Of a stretch of DNA of 64,000 bases, positions 11,376-23,264 are shown in pieces. Within the stretch, counting starts at the first letter, position 1. Each line of letters begins with the position of its first letter. This DNA is from Rhynchopus euleeides (lineage: Eukaryota; Euglenozoa; Diplonemea; Diplonemida; Diplonemidae): positions 930,001 through 994,000 of the forward strand of contig OY723272.1 in NCBI GenBank assembly GCA_963210315.1. Direction: 5' to 3'. A program made the position numbers and the translations under genes. Under the pieces are notes generated by a model. That model did no database searches, was not told where the DNA came from, and saw nothing but the letters and a program-made list of their open reading frames with translations.

Positions 11376-12200
11376 ACTGGAGATTTTCGGAGATTGGTTT
11401 CGGGCAAAATCAGGTGGTGGCCCCGAAAACTGTGTCGTAGTGCAAAAGCTGAAGAGAAGAGAAGAGAGCCGAAATGGTATATTCACCGGATCGCGAGCAC
11501 ACCCCACACGCCTGGAGCGTGGTGATGTTCTGCGAGGATTTGCACGGGGCACAGTTTTTTCCCTGCGTTGTGACCACAACTCTCAAAATCACCACGTGGG
11601 CCGTTTGGAAGCTCTGGCAATCACATCTCTGAGGAGTTGAAATTCACCGAGATAAAACACATACACAACATCGTGGCACGCACTGTTCTGCATCGCTTAG
11701 AGCAGATCCCCACCCATACCAAATAAATACAGCTCTCTGAAGTGAACCGATACAGTCTCTAAAGTTCCTGCGTACCCTCCATCTTCCCCTTGCGTTCTTT
11801 CCGTGGGAAGGGCTGGAGGCGAGGAATGTTTAATTTCAGAGGGACGGCGGGTGTGGCCTCACCTTCCCCCTCCACAGCAGTCTCTGGTCGTGGGTACAGA
11901 GAGGGTTCCGCTTGCACAGCACACACACACACCCCACCCCACCCCGAACGCGCACTCCTAATTCAACACAACAGATCTAATTCTGCACAGAACTGCACAC
12001 AGGGAGGGTGAAGCCATGGATAGGGGGGAGGGGGGCTGCATGGAGAGACGTATTTGGGCTTTTTTTCTTGGATTTTCGAAACAACATACAGGCCCCTCTC
12101 ATCAGATGAAAAGGGCAAATGGAAACCTTTTCGACCTGTGTTAACACTGCGTCAGTTCGGCACCTATAAACGAGGCACAGCGCACTTCTGAGCGAGGCTC
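11376..12200. other. Intergenic, dispersed repeat pieces
   Basis: No gene. The segment at 11545-11590, with CCTGCGTTGTGACCACAACT, matches 27705-27750 closely, so it is a piece of a dispersed repeat. Confidence 0.4.
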
Positions 12201-12214
12201 GCCCAATCGCTACA

Positions 12215-12400
12215 ACCCGGTAGTTTTTCGGTTGATTTTTGGGGGGTGACGATTCTTCCCGATTTTCCAGAAAAATAAAAAAAAATCGGGGGAAAAAACG
12301 CTGAAAAAAGGCGAAAAAAGAGTATGGGGAGTTGGGTCCAGTTTAGCAAAGTTCGTGTATTTTTCGGGTGTTTTTTTGAATGGGACACCCGAAGAACCCG
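12215..12400. repeat. Dispersed repeat L, copy 1
   Basis: Contains GGGGAGTTGGGTCCAGTTTA next to homopolymer-rich TTTTTCGG text. The reverse complement occurs at 57030-57260. A GGGGTGACGATTC motif here also appears near 16735. Confidence 0.5.
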
Positions 12401-12782
12401 TTGATATGTGAATGACAAGGGAGGAACACCCACCCGCAGGCAGCAGGAGCAGAGCCGGCGGATGATGGAGACGCTCCTGAAGAGCGTCAAGGGGTGGGCA
12501 GTGGTGCCACTGGTGGAGGGCAAGGGGGTACACGGGGCACACGATGTCGTGCGGCATCGCAAATGTCCGCGACCCCTGATCAGGGGTGTGTGTTGACGCT
12601 GCGCCAGTCAAGGGCCGCGTCAAACACAAACCAATGCCAAGAACATTCCGTCCAACAACTTCTTATGCTGCAGGCGACAGTCCGGCAGGGAGACGGACGC
12701 ACAGTGGTGTGGGTGGACGGCGCCCGAGGCAGGTGGTGGAGGAGGATGCGGGATACCCAGCGCACACAAAAGTGATGGGCAG

Positions 12783-14262
12783 ATCCGCGACCTGCCCCAA
12801 TGACATGGGGGAGATCCGGGTAGATCGGCCAAGAGCCCCAATGACATGGGGGAGATCGGGACAGATCAGCCAAGTGCTCCAATGATGTGGGGGAGATCGG
12901 GACAGATCAACCAAGTGCTCCAATGATGTGGGGGAGATCGGGACAGATCAGCCAAGTGCTCCAATGACATGGAGGAGATCGGGACAGATCAACCAAGTGC
13001 CCCAATGATGTGGGGGAGATCGGGACAGATCAACCAAGTGCCCCAATGACATGGGGGAGATCGGGACAGATCAACCAAGTGCCCCAATGATGTGGGGGAG
13101 ATCGGGACAGATCAACCAAGTGCCCCAATGACATGGGGGAGATCGGGACAGATCAGCCAAGTGCTCCAATGATATGGGGGAGATCGGGACAGATCAACCA
13201 AGTGCTCCAATGACATGGGGGAGATCGGGACAGATCAGCCAAGTGCTCCAATGATATGGGGGAGATCGGGACAGATCAGCCAAGTGCTCCAATGATGTGG
13301 GGGAGATCGGGACAGATCAGCCAAGTGCCCCAATGACCTGGGGGAGATCGGGACAGATCAACCAAGTGCTCCAATGACCTGGGGGAGATCGGGACAGATC
13401 AACCAAGTGCTCCAATGACATAGGGGAGATCGGGACAGATCAGCCAAGTGCCCCAATGACCTGGGGGAGATCGGGACAGATCAACCAAGTGCTCCAATGA
13501 CCTGGGGGAGATCGGGACAGATCAACCAAGTTCCCCAATGACATAGGGGAGATCGGGACAGATCAACCAAGTGCTCCAATGACCTGGGGGAGATCGGGAC
13601 AGATCAACCAAGTGCTCCAATGACCTGGGGGAGATCGGGACAGATCAACCAAGTTCCCCAATGACATAGGGGAGATCGGGACAGATCAACCAAGTGCTCC
13701 AATGACATGGGGGAGATCGGGACAGATCAACCAAGTGCTCCAATGACCTGGGGGAGATCGGGACAGATCAACCAAGTGCTCCAATGACCTGGGGGAGATC
13801 GGGACAGATCAACCAAGTTCCCCAATGACATAGGGGAGATCGGGACAGATCAACCAAGTGCTCCAATGACATGGGGGAGATCGGGACAGATCAACCAAGT
13901 TCCCCAATGACATAGGGGAGATCGGGACAGATCAACCAAGTGCCCCAATGATATGGGGGAGATCGGGACAGATCAGCCAAGTGCGCCAATGACATGGGGG
14001 AGATCGGGACAGATCAGCCAAGTGCCCCAATTACATGGGGGAGAGCGGGACAGATCAGCCAAGTGCGCCAATGACATGGGGGAGATCGGGACAGATCAGC
14101 CAAGTGCCCCAATTACATGGGGGAGAGCGGGACAGATCAGCCAAGTGCGCCAATGACATGGGGGAGATCGGGACAGATCAGCCAAGTGCCCCAATTACAT
14201 GGGGGAGAGCGGGACAGATCAGCCAAGTGCTCCAATAATATGGGAGAGATCCGCCAAGTACC
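12783..14262. repeat. 41-bp minisatellite, block 1
   Basis: About 35 tandem units of 41 bp: CCAATGACATGGGGGAGATC followed by GGGACAGATCAGCCAAGTGCT, with changes at a few fixed sites (AGCC/AACC, GTGCT/GTGCC/GTTCC, ACATG/ATGTG/ACCTG). A higher-order order of variants is visible, for example the repeating ACCTG, ACCTG, ACATA triplets between 13,330 and 13,860. Unit length is not a multiple of three and frames stay open by chance, so it is not coding. Confidence 0.95.
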
Positions 14263-15000
14263 CGAATGATATGGGGGAGATCGGGCAACCCCACTCACGT
14301 GTTGGGGAAGATCGGGGGAGATCGGGCAAGGCCACTATTGTGGTGGGGGAGATCGGGGGAGATCGGGCAACCACACTCACGTGTCGGGGGAGATCGGGCA
14401 ACCCCACTCATGTGTCGGGGGAGATCGGGCAACCACACTAATGTGTTGGGGGAGATCGGGGGAGATCGGGCAACCCCACTCATGTGTCGGGGGAGATCGG
14501 GGGAGATCGGGCAACCCCACTCATGTGTCGGGGGAGATCGGGCAACCACACTCATGTGGTGGGGGAGATCGGGGGAGATCGGGCAACCCCACTAATGTGT
14601 CGGGGGAGATCGGGGGAGATCGGGCAACCCCACTCATGTGTCGGGGGAGATCGGGCAACCCCACTAATGTGGTGGGGGAGATCGGGGGAGATCGGGCAAC
14701 CACACTCATGTGTCGGGGGAGATCGGGCAACCACACTCATGTGTCGGGGGAGATCGGGGGAGATCGGGCAACCCCACTCATGTGTCGGGGGAGATCGGGC
14801 AACCCCACTAATGTGGTGGGGGAGATCGGGGGAGATCGGGCAACCACACTAATGTGTCGGGGGAGATCGGGGGAGATCGGGCAACCACACTCATGTGTCG
14901 GGGGAGATCGGGCAACCACACTCATGTGTCGGGGGAGATCGGGGGAGATCGGGCAACCCCACTCATGTGTCGGGGGAGATCGGGCAACCACACTCATGTG
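14263..15000. repeat. 41/31-bp minisatellite, block 2a
   Basis: Units are one or two GGGGGAGATC decamers followed by GGGCAACCACACTCATGTGTC, giving 31- or 41-bp periods. The core GGGGGAGATCGGG is shared with block 1, so block 2 probably arose from it. A variant with GGCCACTATTGTGGT occurs once near the left edge (14,325-14,345). Confidence 0.95.
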
Positions 15001-15356
15001 GGAAGATTTAGTGAATAGTGCGGAGCAAGTATCTTCGCGCGACGCGAGAAACACAACAAAGCAATAATTTGCCCAGAGGGCCGGAGAGAGGAGGGGGGAC
15101 AGCCTGCCTAGTCAAGATCTGCGAGAGGGGCCGAGCACCAACGCACACACAACCCGATTTCCTGATGAAGGGTGGTGGTGGTCGCGCCCCCGTCCAACCG
15201 TGCAACGCACGTGGCGGAAACTGCACTATGCAGCAACAGTGATGAGAAACAACACAGCAAAAACAGCAAGCAAACAGCAACAGAAACCTCGCGCGCGCTG
15301 CTCCTCCCTATTCTAAATCTCCCTTACCGTGGCGAAGCCACTCGACTAAAGTCGTT
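15001..15356. other. Unique spacer inside minisatellite
   Basis: About 350 bp of non-repetitive sequence splitting block 2. No gene or transposon ends are evident. Confidence 0.5.
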
Positions 15357-16500
15357 CGTATGGGGGAGATCGGGGGAGATCGGGCAACCCCACTAATGTG
15401 TCGGGGGAGATCGGGCAACCCCACTCATGTGTCGGGGGAGATCGGGGGAGATCGGGCAACCCCACTAATGTGGTGGGGGAGATCGGGGGAGATCGGGCAA
15501 CCACACTAATGTGTCGGGGGAGATCGGGGGAGATCGGGCAACCACACTCATGTGTCGGGGGAGATCGGGGGAGATCGGGCAACCACACTAATGTGTCGGG
15601 GGAGATCGGGGGAGATCGGGCAACCACACTCATGTGTCGGGGGAGATCGGGAGAGATCGGGCAACCACACTCATGTGTCGGGGGAGATCGGGGGAGATCG
15701 GGCAACCACACTAATGTGTTGGGGGAGATCGGGGGAGATCGGGCAACCCCACTCATGTGTCGGGGGAGATCGGGCAACCACACTCATGTGGTGGGGGAGA
15801 TCGGGGGAGATCGGGCAACCCCACTAATGTGTCGGGGGAGATCGGGGGAGATCGGGCAACCCCACTAATGTGGTGGGGGAGATCGGGGGAGATCGGGCAA
15901 CCACACTAATGTGTTGGGGGAGATCGGGGGAGATCGGGCAACCACACTAATGTGTCGGGGGAGATCGGGGGAGATCGGGCAACCACACTCATGTGTTGGG
16001 GGAGATCGGGGGAGATCGGGCAACCACACTAATGTGTTGGGGGAGATCGGGGGAGATCGGGCAACCACACTAATGTGTTGGGGGAGATCGGGGGAGATCG
16101 GGCAACCCCACTCATGTGTCGGGGGAGATCGGGGGAGATCGGGCAACCCCACTCATGTGTCGGGGGAGATCGGGGGAGATCGGGCAACCCCACTAATGTG
16201 TTGGGGGAGATCGGGGGAGATCGGGCAACCCCACTAATGTGTCGGGGGAGATCGGGGGAGATCGGGCAACCACACTCATGTGTCGGGGGAGATCGGGGGA
16301 GATCGGGCAACCCCACTCATGTGTCGGGGGAGATCGGGGGAGATCGGGCAACCCCACTAATGTGTTGGGGGAGATCGGGGGAGATCGGGCAACCCCACTA
16401 ATGTGTCGGGGGAGATCGGGCAACCACACTCATGTGTCGGGGGAGATCGGGGGAGATCGGGCAAGGCCACTATTGTGGTGGGGGAGATCGGGCCACTTTT
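15357..16500. repeat. 41/31-bp minisatellite, block 2b
   Basis: Continues block 2a with mostly double-decamer (41-bp) units. The GGCCACTATTGTGGT variant recurs at the right edge (about 16,465-16,480), so the variant brackets the whole of block 2. Confidence 0.95.
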
Positions 16501-19200
16501 GTCTGTGAGCATCGGCCGAGGTCTCCGTAGTGGCCTGTTGTTTGTTGCGACTGCTTCCCCGTTTGAGCCCCTACAACAGCGTTTCCGGGCTCCGGGACCC
16601 CTCGTAGTGGGCTCAGATGTCCAAAAACGACCCATTTTGCTACCCCCCAAAAAAAAATGCGAGCATCTCCCCCTACAAACCCTGGCCTTACCACGGCCCC
16701 AGACCCGAAAAAAAGCCGGAAAACCCGAAATTTTGGGGTGACGATTCCGATTTTTTTCGGGTCTTTTTTCCGGGTTTTTCCGGCCTCCAGGGGGGATTTT
16801 TCACGCATTTTGGCAAAGGGAAAAAAACGCACGGGACCCGAAAAAACCCGAAAAAAGCCGAAAAATGCCGGAAAAGTCGTCACCCCCCTTTGAATGTTTT
16901 TTTTCCCGACACTGCAGCTTGGCGCAGTGACACGGAGTGAAACTCCCCTCCCCCCATTCCAATCGAGTAGATGTACCAGTAATCGCACTATATACGCACC
17001 GCATACCCGATACCATTTCGTTTACCCAGGACTGCAACGTGGCATGCCAAGCAGAACCGATGCGACGATGGGTGAGGGGTACTTTTTTGGATTCGTTTTA
17101 ATATCAAGGTCAACTCCAGCGTTGTTTCTGATTCAGACCCCCTTTTGATCCCCAGCATGGAGCATTGTTGGCGAGTAGGACTAGCCATGCCTTCACTCGA
17201 CAATGGCATACCCGACAAGGCCATCACAACATACACCTCAGGAAGCCGGCTACACTGGCTTGCCATTAGCTTCCGCCCGACGCGATCGTTATTGAGGACG
17301 CACCCATATCTCAAACAATCCCTCTGGGCGCCAAATTTCCTCCGGCGAGTCACTACTGACGAAGGCACAACGCATCGTCTCTCAGCGAAGCTGCCCGCAG
17401 TAAGTTTGCCTGCTGACCAGTGCCCAGTGCAAGGGCATCGCACTGGGGGGGGTTCACACACAGGACACCACGCGGTGGGCCAGGTGGGGCAGGTTAGCAC
17501 AGCATGCCTGCCTTGGCAGCATGTCACACGATACCGATGCATCGAGACGCCAAGGGGGCACGCATGCAGGGTGCAGACTGCCCCACCTGGTGTGACCGAT
17601 ACCGATGCACATTGCTGTCTGAAGGAGGGGTCGGCGCGGCGCAGCCTGATGGCCCGTGTATGGTTTTTTGGTGCATTTTTTTCCGCCTATTTTCACCTTC
17701 ATTGGAAAAGCGCCGAAAAACTTTCCGGTGCTTCCCGATCAGTGAAGGCCCTCACTAAACCGAGTGGATCTCAAACAGAGAGAGAAGGGGGGGGATGGCG
17801 GGAAAAAAAAGCCGATGCTCTTCGACGCGAGAACACCCCCCCCTCCCGTCAGGCGCAAAAAGAAAACGAAGGATACCCACGGTAAAAAGTATCCTGAGTT
17901 GGGGTCAAAGTGGGGCACAAACCGACCCACTTTGACACAGTGAAGCCACTCAAAAAAACGGCATTCTTTTGGGAGGTGGGGTGGTGAGGGGGTTTTATAG
18001 ATGGGTGCCGTTAATTCTTTTTCGCAGGGTTCCTGATTGGTGTGGGGGGAAGAGTCGAAGGGTTGAAGGGGGGGGGGTAATGCAGAATCTCACGCCCGCC
18101 TCAAAAATAAAGGAGAACGCGCAGGTTCGCTGCATTTTTCTCCCCGTCTCGTTGGATCCTCGAAAGCGAAGGGCTGAGGGGGGTAAGGGGGTGCGGGGTG
18201 AGATGGAGTAGTTGCAAAATGGGGGTGGAGGGGGGGGGGGGGGGATGAACCCCGGGATTTTGCTGGCTAAATTTTGTTGTTGTCACTGCTATTTTTTTTG
18301 CTGTTGAAAATAAAGCAAGCGCATCCCTACACAAAAAAAACACACGAGATGCCCTGCTTTGGCTAACACGATTAGGAGGGGATGGCCCACGCCCCCTCAG
18401 CAAACAGAACCGGGGGGCCTTCGCTCAGAAATGCAGAACAGTGAGAAAAGGCGAACCGCCTCGCAACACTTGGCTGCAAAATGACACAGTCTCAGTGAAT
18501 CACCCCCCCCCCCCATGGCCTTGGTTTCCTGCCCAACCATCCCCACTCCCCGCCTTCGTTTGCTGCATCCTCCTTTTTGTGTTTCGATGACCAAGACCTT
18601 GCTGGTGAGAAGAACCGATTTTGAAGAGAATATTGACGGGGTGGGGGGGAAGAGAGGGAGAGGGGGGGGGAGGGGTGGGGGGGTGGGGGGGAGAAGCAAC
18701 ACAACCAAGTTCTCTTTTTGTCTTCTGTTCCTGCCCCCAGACACCCTCTGCTCTCTGATCTCTGGCTTCTCTCTCCCCCCCCCCCCCCTCCCCACACCAC
18801 CCTTCTCCCATGTTCTCTCCTAACAAACACTTCGATTCACAGAACATATTCCGAGCACACTCCTTCCTCGACACACCCCAAGACACACCATACACACCAG
18901 AGGAATGAAAGTAAGATGTAAGAGGCAGACTGAATATGCACCTCTCCCCCCACCACCCCCCCCACCCCCCCAGACACACAGATAAAAAAACAAACCACAT
19001 CTACACGCAAGTCTGCTAGCCGGTTCGACAATATGCTGCTCATTCAAAATACCCTTCCACCCCCCCACCCCAGGCCCCGAGCGTTTTCCCCAGGGCGCGC
19101 GCCGACATTTTTTTTGGATGATTGTCGACGGAACTGCCAGCCCATTCATGAGACAAGGGAGGGAGGGGGGGGGGGGAATTGAGGAGGGGCCCCCCTCAAC
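16501..19200. other. Intergenic, no supported gene
   Basis: Holds a short inverted pair built on GGGGTGACGATTCCGA (16,735) and GGAAAAGTCGTCACCCCCC (about 16,872-16,890), probably a small decayed element, and many poly-C/G tracts. Frames seen here have no family character. Confidence 0.4.
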
Positions 19201-19210
19201 TCCGCACGGC

Positions 19211-19620
19211 TCAGCGGAGCCCCAGCTGCTGCTGGTGGAGCTGTTGCAGCTGGTTGTGGACATGGCGGAGGTCACTCTCGCCCAGCCCACGCGGCGGCTG
19301 CTGCGGGTGCCGCGGTGGCGGGTGGTGGTGCATGGCAAACGGCTGCTGCGTCGGGGACCCAGAGGTATGGTAGCCGCCGTTGCTGTGCACATGGCCACCG
19401 TTATGATGGGCGTTCATCTGGGGGGGGCTCTGGTGGTACTGGTGCTGCTGTGCCGGGGCGTGGCCACGCATCACCTGCTGCTTTGGTGACCCCCATGCGG
19501 ACATCGCATGCTGGTCATGAGCCGGACCAGCGCCGTGCTCGCCACTCCCTCCAGACCCGGACCCTCCGCTGCCTTCGTTCGCGACTGTGTTGAGTGTGGG
19601 GTTGTTGAGGGGTATGGGGG
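19211..19620 (-). CDS. Possible 3' exon of the kinase gene
   Basis: Minus-strand open frame rich in Gly/Ser, then His and Gln (for example HHNGGHVHSNGGYH and QLQQLHQQQLGLR), with a stop at about 19211. Its composition continues the His/Gln-rich tail of the upstream kinase frame, so it is likely its last exon. I could not fix the splice: GTATGA after the kinase frame and the AG near 19,640 do not leave matching phases. Confidence 0.35.
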
Positions 19621-19648
19621 CATGAAGACTTAGTAAGGTGGTGGCAGG

Positions 19649-19752
19649 TATGCTGTATGCTGTGTGCTGTGTGATGTGTGCTGTATGCTGTGTGCTGTGT
19701 GCTGCATGCTGTATGCTGTGTGATGTGTGCTGTATGCTGTGTGCTGTGTGTT
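19649..19752. repeat. 7-bp tandem repeat (TGTGCTG family)
   Basis: About fifteen units of TGTGCTG, TATGCTG and TGTGATG. It lies in the likely last intron of the kinase gene. Confidence 0.85.
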
Positions 19753-19852
19753 ATCAGGCAACCCCAACCCCACCCCACCCCGGACAGCTTCCGTAGGTGC
19801 AAAGTCTCGCTGAGCTCATGTGTTGTATCTTGCCCCCGTGAAAACCGAGACA

Positions 19853-21424
19853 TCACATCATACTAGGTGAACGGGGGTGATGCGGCCAACCTGGCACAAT
19901 AGCCGGTGCCGTCTGCCGCCGCGCCGCCTGTTGCTGGTGGTGCGGCTGCTGCTGTGGCTGCTGTGGCTGTTGCTGCTGCATCCGCGGGGATGCCATTGGA
20001 GACGTCGGCGACTTGACATGCCGGTCCGTCGCATGGGGAGAAGCTGCATGGTGCCCACTGCCGGTGTGCTTCGCAAACGGCGACCCCGGATGGGTCAGCG
20101 GCGTGCCAGACGTGGTATGCACATGGCCCCCGCTGTTGCGCTCGCTGTTGGATGTCGAGGTGGGGAACGCAGAACCTTCGCGGGTGTGCGGGGTCACGGG
20201 TGACCGCACCGCATTCCACTGGTGCTGCACTTGCTGCGCCTGAGGAGGCGGCGACTTCCGACTCATCCTGTCGTAGTGCCCGGCGAGATAGCTCACGCTG
20301 GTCCGATCGTCATCGGTATGCACCAGACGCTGGATCTCCCCCTCTGCTGCTGTCATCCGCTTCCGCTGCGGCTCCTCCTTGGGGCGCGGCAGGGCAGGGT
20401 TGTGTGGGGGCGTCTGGACTGCCGCTGCGGCTGCCTTCAGCGCCTCCTTCTCACGCTCACGCTCGCGATCACGCTCCCTCTCCCGCTCCAGATCCCTCTC
20501 GCGGTGCCCGTGGTGCGTGTGCCGACCCTCCGACGCCTTCTTCGCCCCCTTCGCAAACAGCGGGTGGGACGCGAGGGTTTCACGGAGAAGGTGCTCGCTC
20601 TGGTTGAACTCACGGCAGGGGCCGTCCACCACCCCATCATCCTCATTCCCGAGCTGCTGCAGCACCTCACGTGCAGAGGGGCGGTCATCCGGCAGCTTGC
20701 CGAGCATGCTGCCGATGATCAGCGCAAGCTTCTTGGAGTACCCCTCCTTGACGATGGACTGCATGATCTTCTGCTGGAAGTGGTCGTTCCGCAGCACCTC
20801 CACATTGACAGGGAGCTGCTTGAAGGTCATGAGCTCCAGCATCACGACACCGAGGTTCCAGATGTCCACCTTGTTGGTGTACTGCTGGTTCAGCATGATC
20901 TCAGGAGCAAAGTAGAAGGGTGTTCCAACGACAGTCTTGTGCCCGTCGGGTGAGTATGACGAAGAGAGGCCGAAATCTCCGAGTTTGACAACGCCGTGCT
21001 CATCGAAGAGGACGTTTGCGGCCTTCACATCGCGGTGCCACAGGTCTTTCTCGTGCATGTATTGCAGGCCTGATGCGATCTGGCAGATCCAAGAGACGAG
21101 CTGTTTCTCCTCAAACTTCCTCTTGTCCTGCACCGCATTTTTAAACTTTGTGAACAGGTCACCCCCCGCACAGTACTGCATCACAAGGCAGACCCAGCTG
21201 CCCGACTTCCCGGTGTGCCGGAAGCTCTCCTCAAAGCGAATGATGTGTGGATGGACGCAGGCCTTCATAACCTCAATCTCCCTCTCCGCCAGAGTCGCGA
21301 AGGTCGGGTCGGAGCAGTTGATCATCTTCAGAACCACAATCTCGCCGGTGTCCTTTTTGCGGACCTTATACACCTTGCCCTGGCCACCCTCGCCGAGCTT
21401 GTCAATACGCTCGAAACGCTCCAT
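19853..21424 (-). CDS. NEK-like Ser/Thr protein kinase
   Basis: 523 residues from the Met at 21424 to the stop at 19853. The kinase domain covers about residues 4-285: glycine loop GEGGQGKVYKV (11-21), catalytic Lys33 in VVLKMI, HRDVKAAN (130-137), DFG (150-152) and FYFAPE in the activation segment. Fold and sequence are closest to the NEK family, which acts in cell division and cilia; the subfamily is not certain. The tail is disordered, with a charged Arg/Glu run (about 330-350) and His/Gln/Pro-rich repeats. An earlier in-frame Met at 21481 would add 19 residues; I chose 21424 because the domain begins at once. The end is probably an exon boundary (GTATGA near 19,866) rather than the true C-terminus. 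Confidence 0.85.
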   Translation of the reverse strand: MERFERIDKLGEGGQGKVYKVRKKDTGEIVVLKMINCSDPTFATLAEREIEVMKACVHPHIIRFEESFRHTGKSGSWVCLVMQYCAGGDLFTKFKNAVQDKRKFEEKQLVSWICQIASGLQYMHEKDLWHRDVKAANVLFDEHGVVKLGDFGLSSSYSPDGHKTVVGTPFYFAPEIMLNQQYTNKVDIWNLGVVMLELMTFKQLPVNVEVLRNDHFQQKIMQSIVKEGYSKKLALIIGSMLGKLPDDRPSAREVLQQLGNEDDGVVDGPCREFNQSEHLLRETLASHPLFAKGAKKASEGRHTHHGHRERDLERERERDREREREKEALKAAAAAVQTPPHNPALPRPKEEPQRKRMTAAEGEIQRLVHTDDDRTSVSYLAGHYDRMSRKSPPPQAQQVQHQWNAVRSPVTPHTREGSAFPTSTSNSERNSGGHVHTTSGTPLTHPGSPFAKHTGSGHHAASPHATDRHVKSPTSPMASPRMQQQQPQQPQQQPHHQQQAARRQTAPAIVPGWPHHPRSPSMM

Positions 21425-22417
21425 CTTGCGGCAAGACCCCGCCCCTCGGCACAGGGGCCGTAGAGAGGGGGAAGAGAACAACCCGCCCTTACAGCAGCGG
21501 CAGAAAGGGGGCGGGAGGGGCGGGGGTGGGGGTGGGGGCGGTTGGCGTGGCGCGGCGTGTGGGCCACGCCCCGTTTGCGCGACCCCTGGTAGGGTGGATG
21601 TGGGTGTGGGTGGTCAACAGGAGCTTTTTGTGGGGGAGGTAAGGCACGCCGGTGTGGGCGGCGCGAGTCAACGACAGGGGAGGATGTTGAGGGGAAGGCG
21701 TGGGGAGGAGATTTGGGAATGGGTGGGGGTTCTATTCTCCACGACCTGCTTCGGCCAGCAATAGAATCCTGTCCCGCTCCAATAAATCCGATCACTGGGG
21801 GTGGGGGGGGAGGTGCCGGATGAGCCCGTTTGTTAAATATGACACCGCCTGGCACACACGCACGCACACACACCGCCTCCAACACACCCCCACGTCCCCA
21901 CGGCATTAAAGGCAAAGACAGCAGTGATGCTGCGATTGCATTGTGTGGGAGGGGGGGGGGGTGGGCGGTAGGGTGGGTGGGGAGGGGGGAGAGGGGGGCC
22001 TTTGAGGCTGTCCGGGTGTTTTTTTGTTTTTGTTCAGTTCTGCTCCACCACCTCCTCCCTCCTCCCCCCCCCCCGTTTTGTTGTCTTAAAAAAGGTAGAT
22101 TACACTTAAACCCACTAGAAGCACCGACCCACAGCCTCTCCCCTCCCCACCCCCCCCTCCACCACCGCCAATTCCCCTGCGTTTACCCACCACCACCGCT
22201 GCACCTACCCGTGTTATCATTTTGTATGAACGGGTCTTGCACGTTCGTGTCCAGATCCAGGCGTGGCTAGGTCCGTCTGGTCTGCTCGCGCCGTGTAGTA
22301 CGTCAGATTAGGGGCCTTACCCACCCCCACCCCCCACCGCCCCTGGAAGGTATATAGGTTAGAAGGACATGGCATGGTCACAAAAGAAACCTCCGGACAA
22401 CACCAAGGCCTTGTTAT
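21425..22417. other. Kinase 5' flank, low complexity
   Basis: GT/GC-rich tracts and poly-G runs. It may include the kinase promoter, but no element can be named. Confidence 0.4.
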
Positions 22418-22718
22418 TACCGTATACGTAAATATTATGGAACGGGTCCATTTTTGCCCGGTCCGTTCCATAATATTTACGTTCCAAAATATTTACAGGG
22501 CCAGTTGGGGACTCGGTGGTGAGGATGGTTTGCCTCAGGAATCGCACGAAAAGTGCACGAGTAGGTCCCGTCAGGGACTCTGTATGCCGTCCGATCACCT
22601 GGTCCAAGTCCCCGAGTCGCAGAAAGCCCTGTAAATATTATGGAACGAAAAAAATCTGGAACGCCAACCCACCAGCGTTCCATAATATTTACGTTCCAAA
22701 ATATTTACGTATACGGTA
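22418..22718. mobile_element. Family D TA-flanked element, copy 1
   Basis: Outer inverted repeats TACCGTATACGTAAATATT, flanked by or including TA. Inside each end are hairpins built on GGAACG ... CGTTCC and AAATATTATGGAACG. About 300 bp, no coding frame. A second copy is at 31577-31893. Design and terminal TACCGT resemble family C. Confidence 0.75.
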
Positions 22719-23264
22719 TTTTTTAGACGTCAAGGAAGATAGGCGGGAATATACGGGACATGGCAGCGTGGGATGGGGGGAAAAGGGCTTCAAAAAAATC
22801 ACCCCCCCCCCCTCCCCATGGTGCGATGCGTGTGTGCCTGGTCTGTGTGCGTGGGGGGCAGGAGGGGGGGGGGGAGTCTCGCACGCCCACACCCACCCCC
22901 GCCTCCCCTCTAGCGCCGATGTGTAGATAGAACGAGTCATGGGTGCAGGGGTAGGAACCCTCGGAGGGGATCCCTATCCCCGATCCCACCCAGCACCCTC
23001 ACCCATCCCGCGCCCCCCCCTCCCCGGGTATTTCTTTTGCAGCTGCGTAGCGCCATTCTTGGGGGGTGGGGGGGTGGGGCATAAAAAGGGGAGGATGAGT
23101 GGAGAGCTAGTGCAACAGGGCGTGCGTCGCATGCAGCAGGCTAGCGGGCGGCAGCGTGTGGTGTGCGCTCTAAGGGCCCGGGAGCGCATCAAGAGGGTGG
23201 GTGGGTGGGTGGGTGGGGGGTGCCCGACGTTGCGTGGGTGGGTGGATGGGTGGATGGCGGGCAC
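22719..23264. other. Intergenic, low complexity
   Basis: Poly-C/G tracts and a GGGT tetranucleotide run (23,198-23,220). No gene seen. Confidence 0.4.

Noticed and set aside
12783-16500. Long open frames of up to about 230 residues on both strands of the minisatellite
   Set aside because: The 41- and 31-bp units happen to lack stops in most frames and are not multiples of three. The proteins are only frame-cycling translations of the repeat.
20222-21764. Plus-strand frames opposite the kinase
   Set aside because: Antisense shadows of a well-supported kinase frame.
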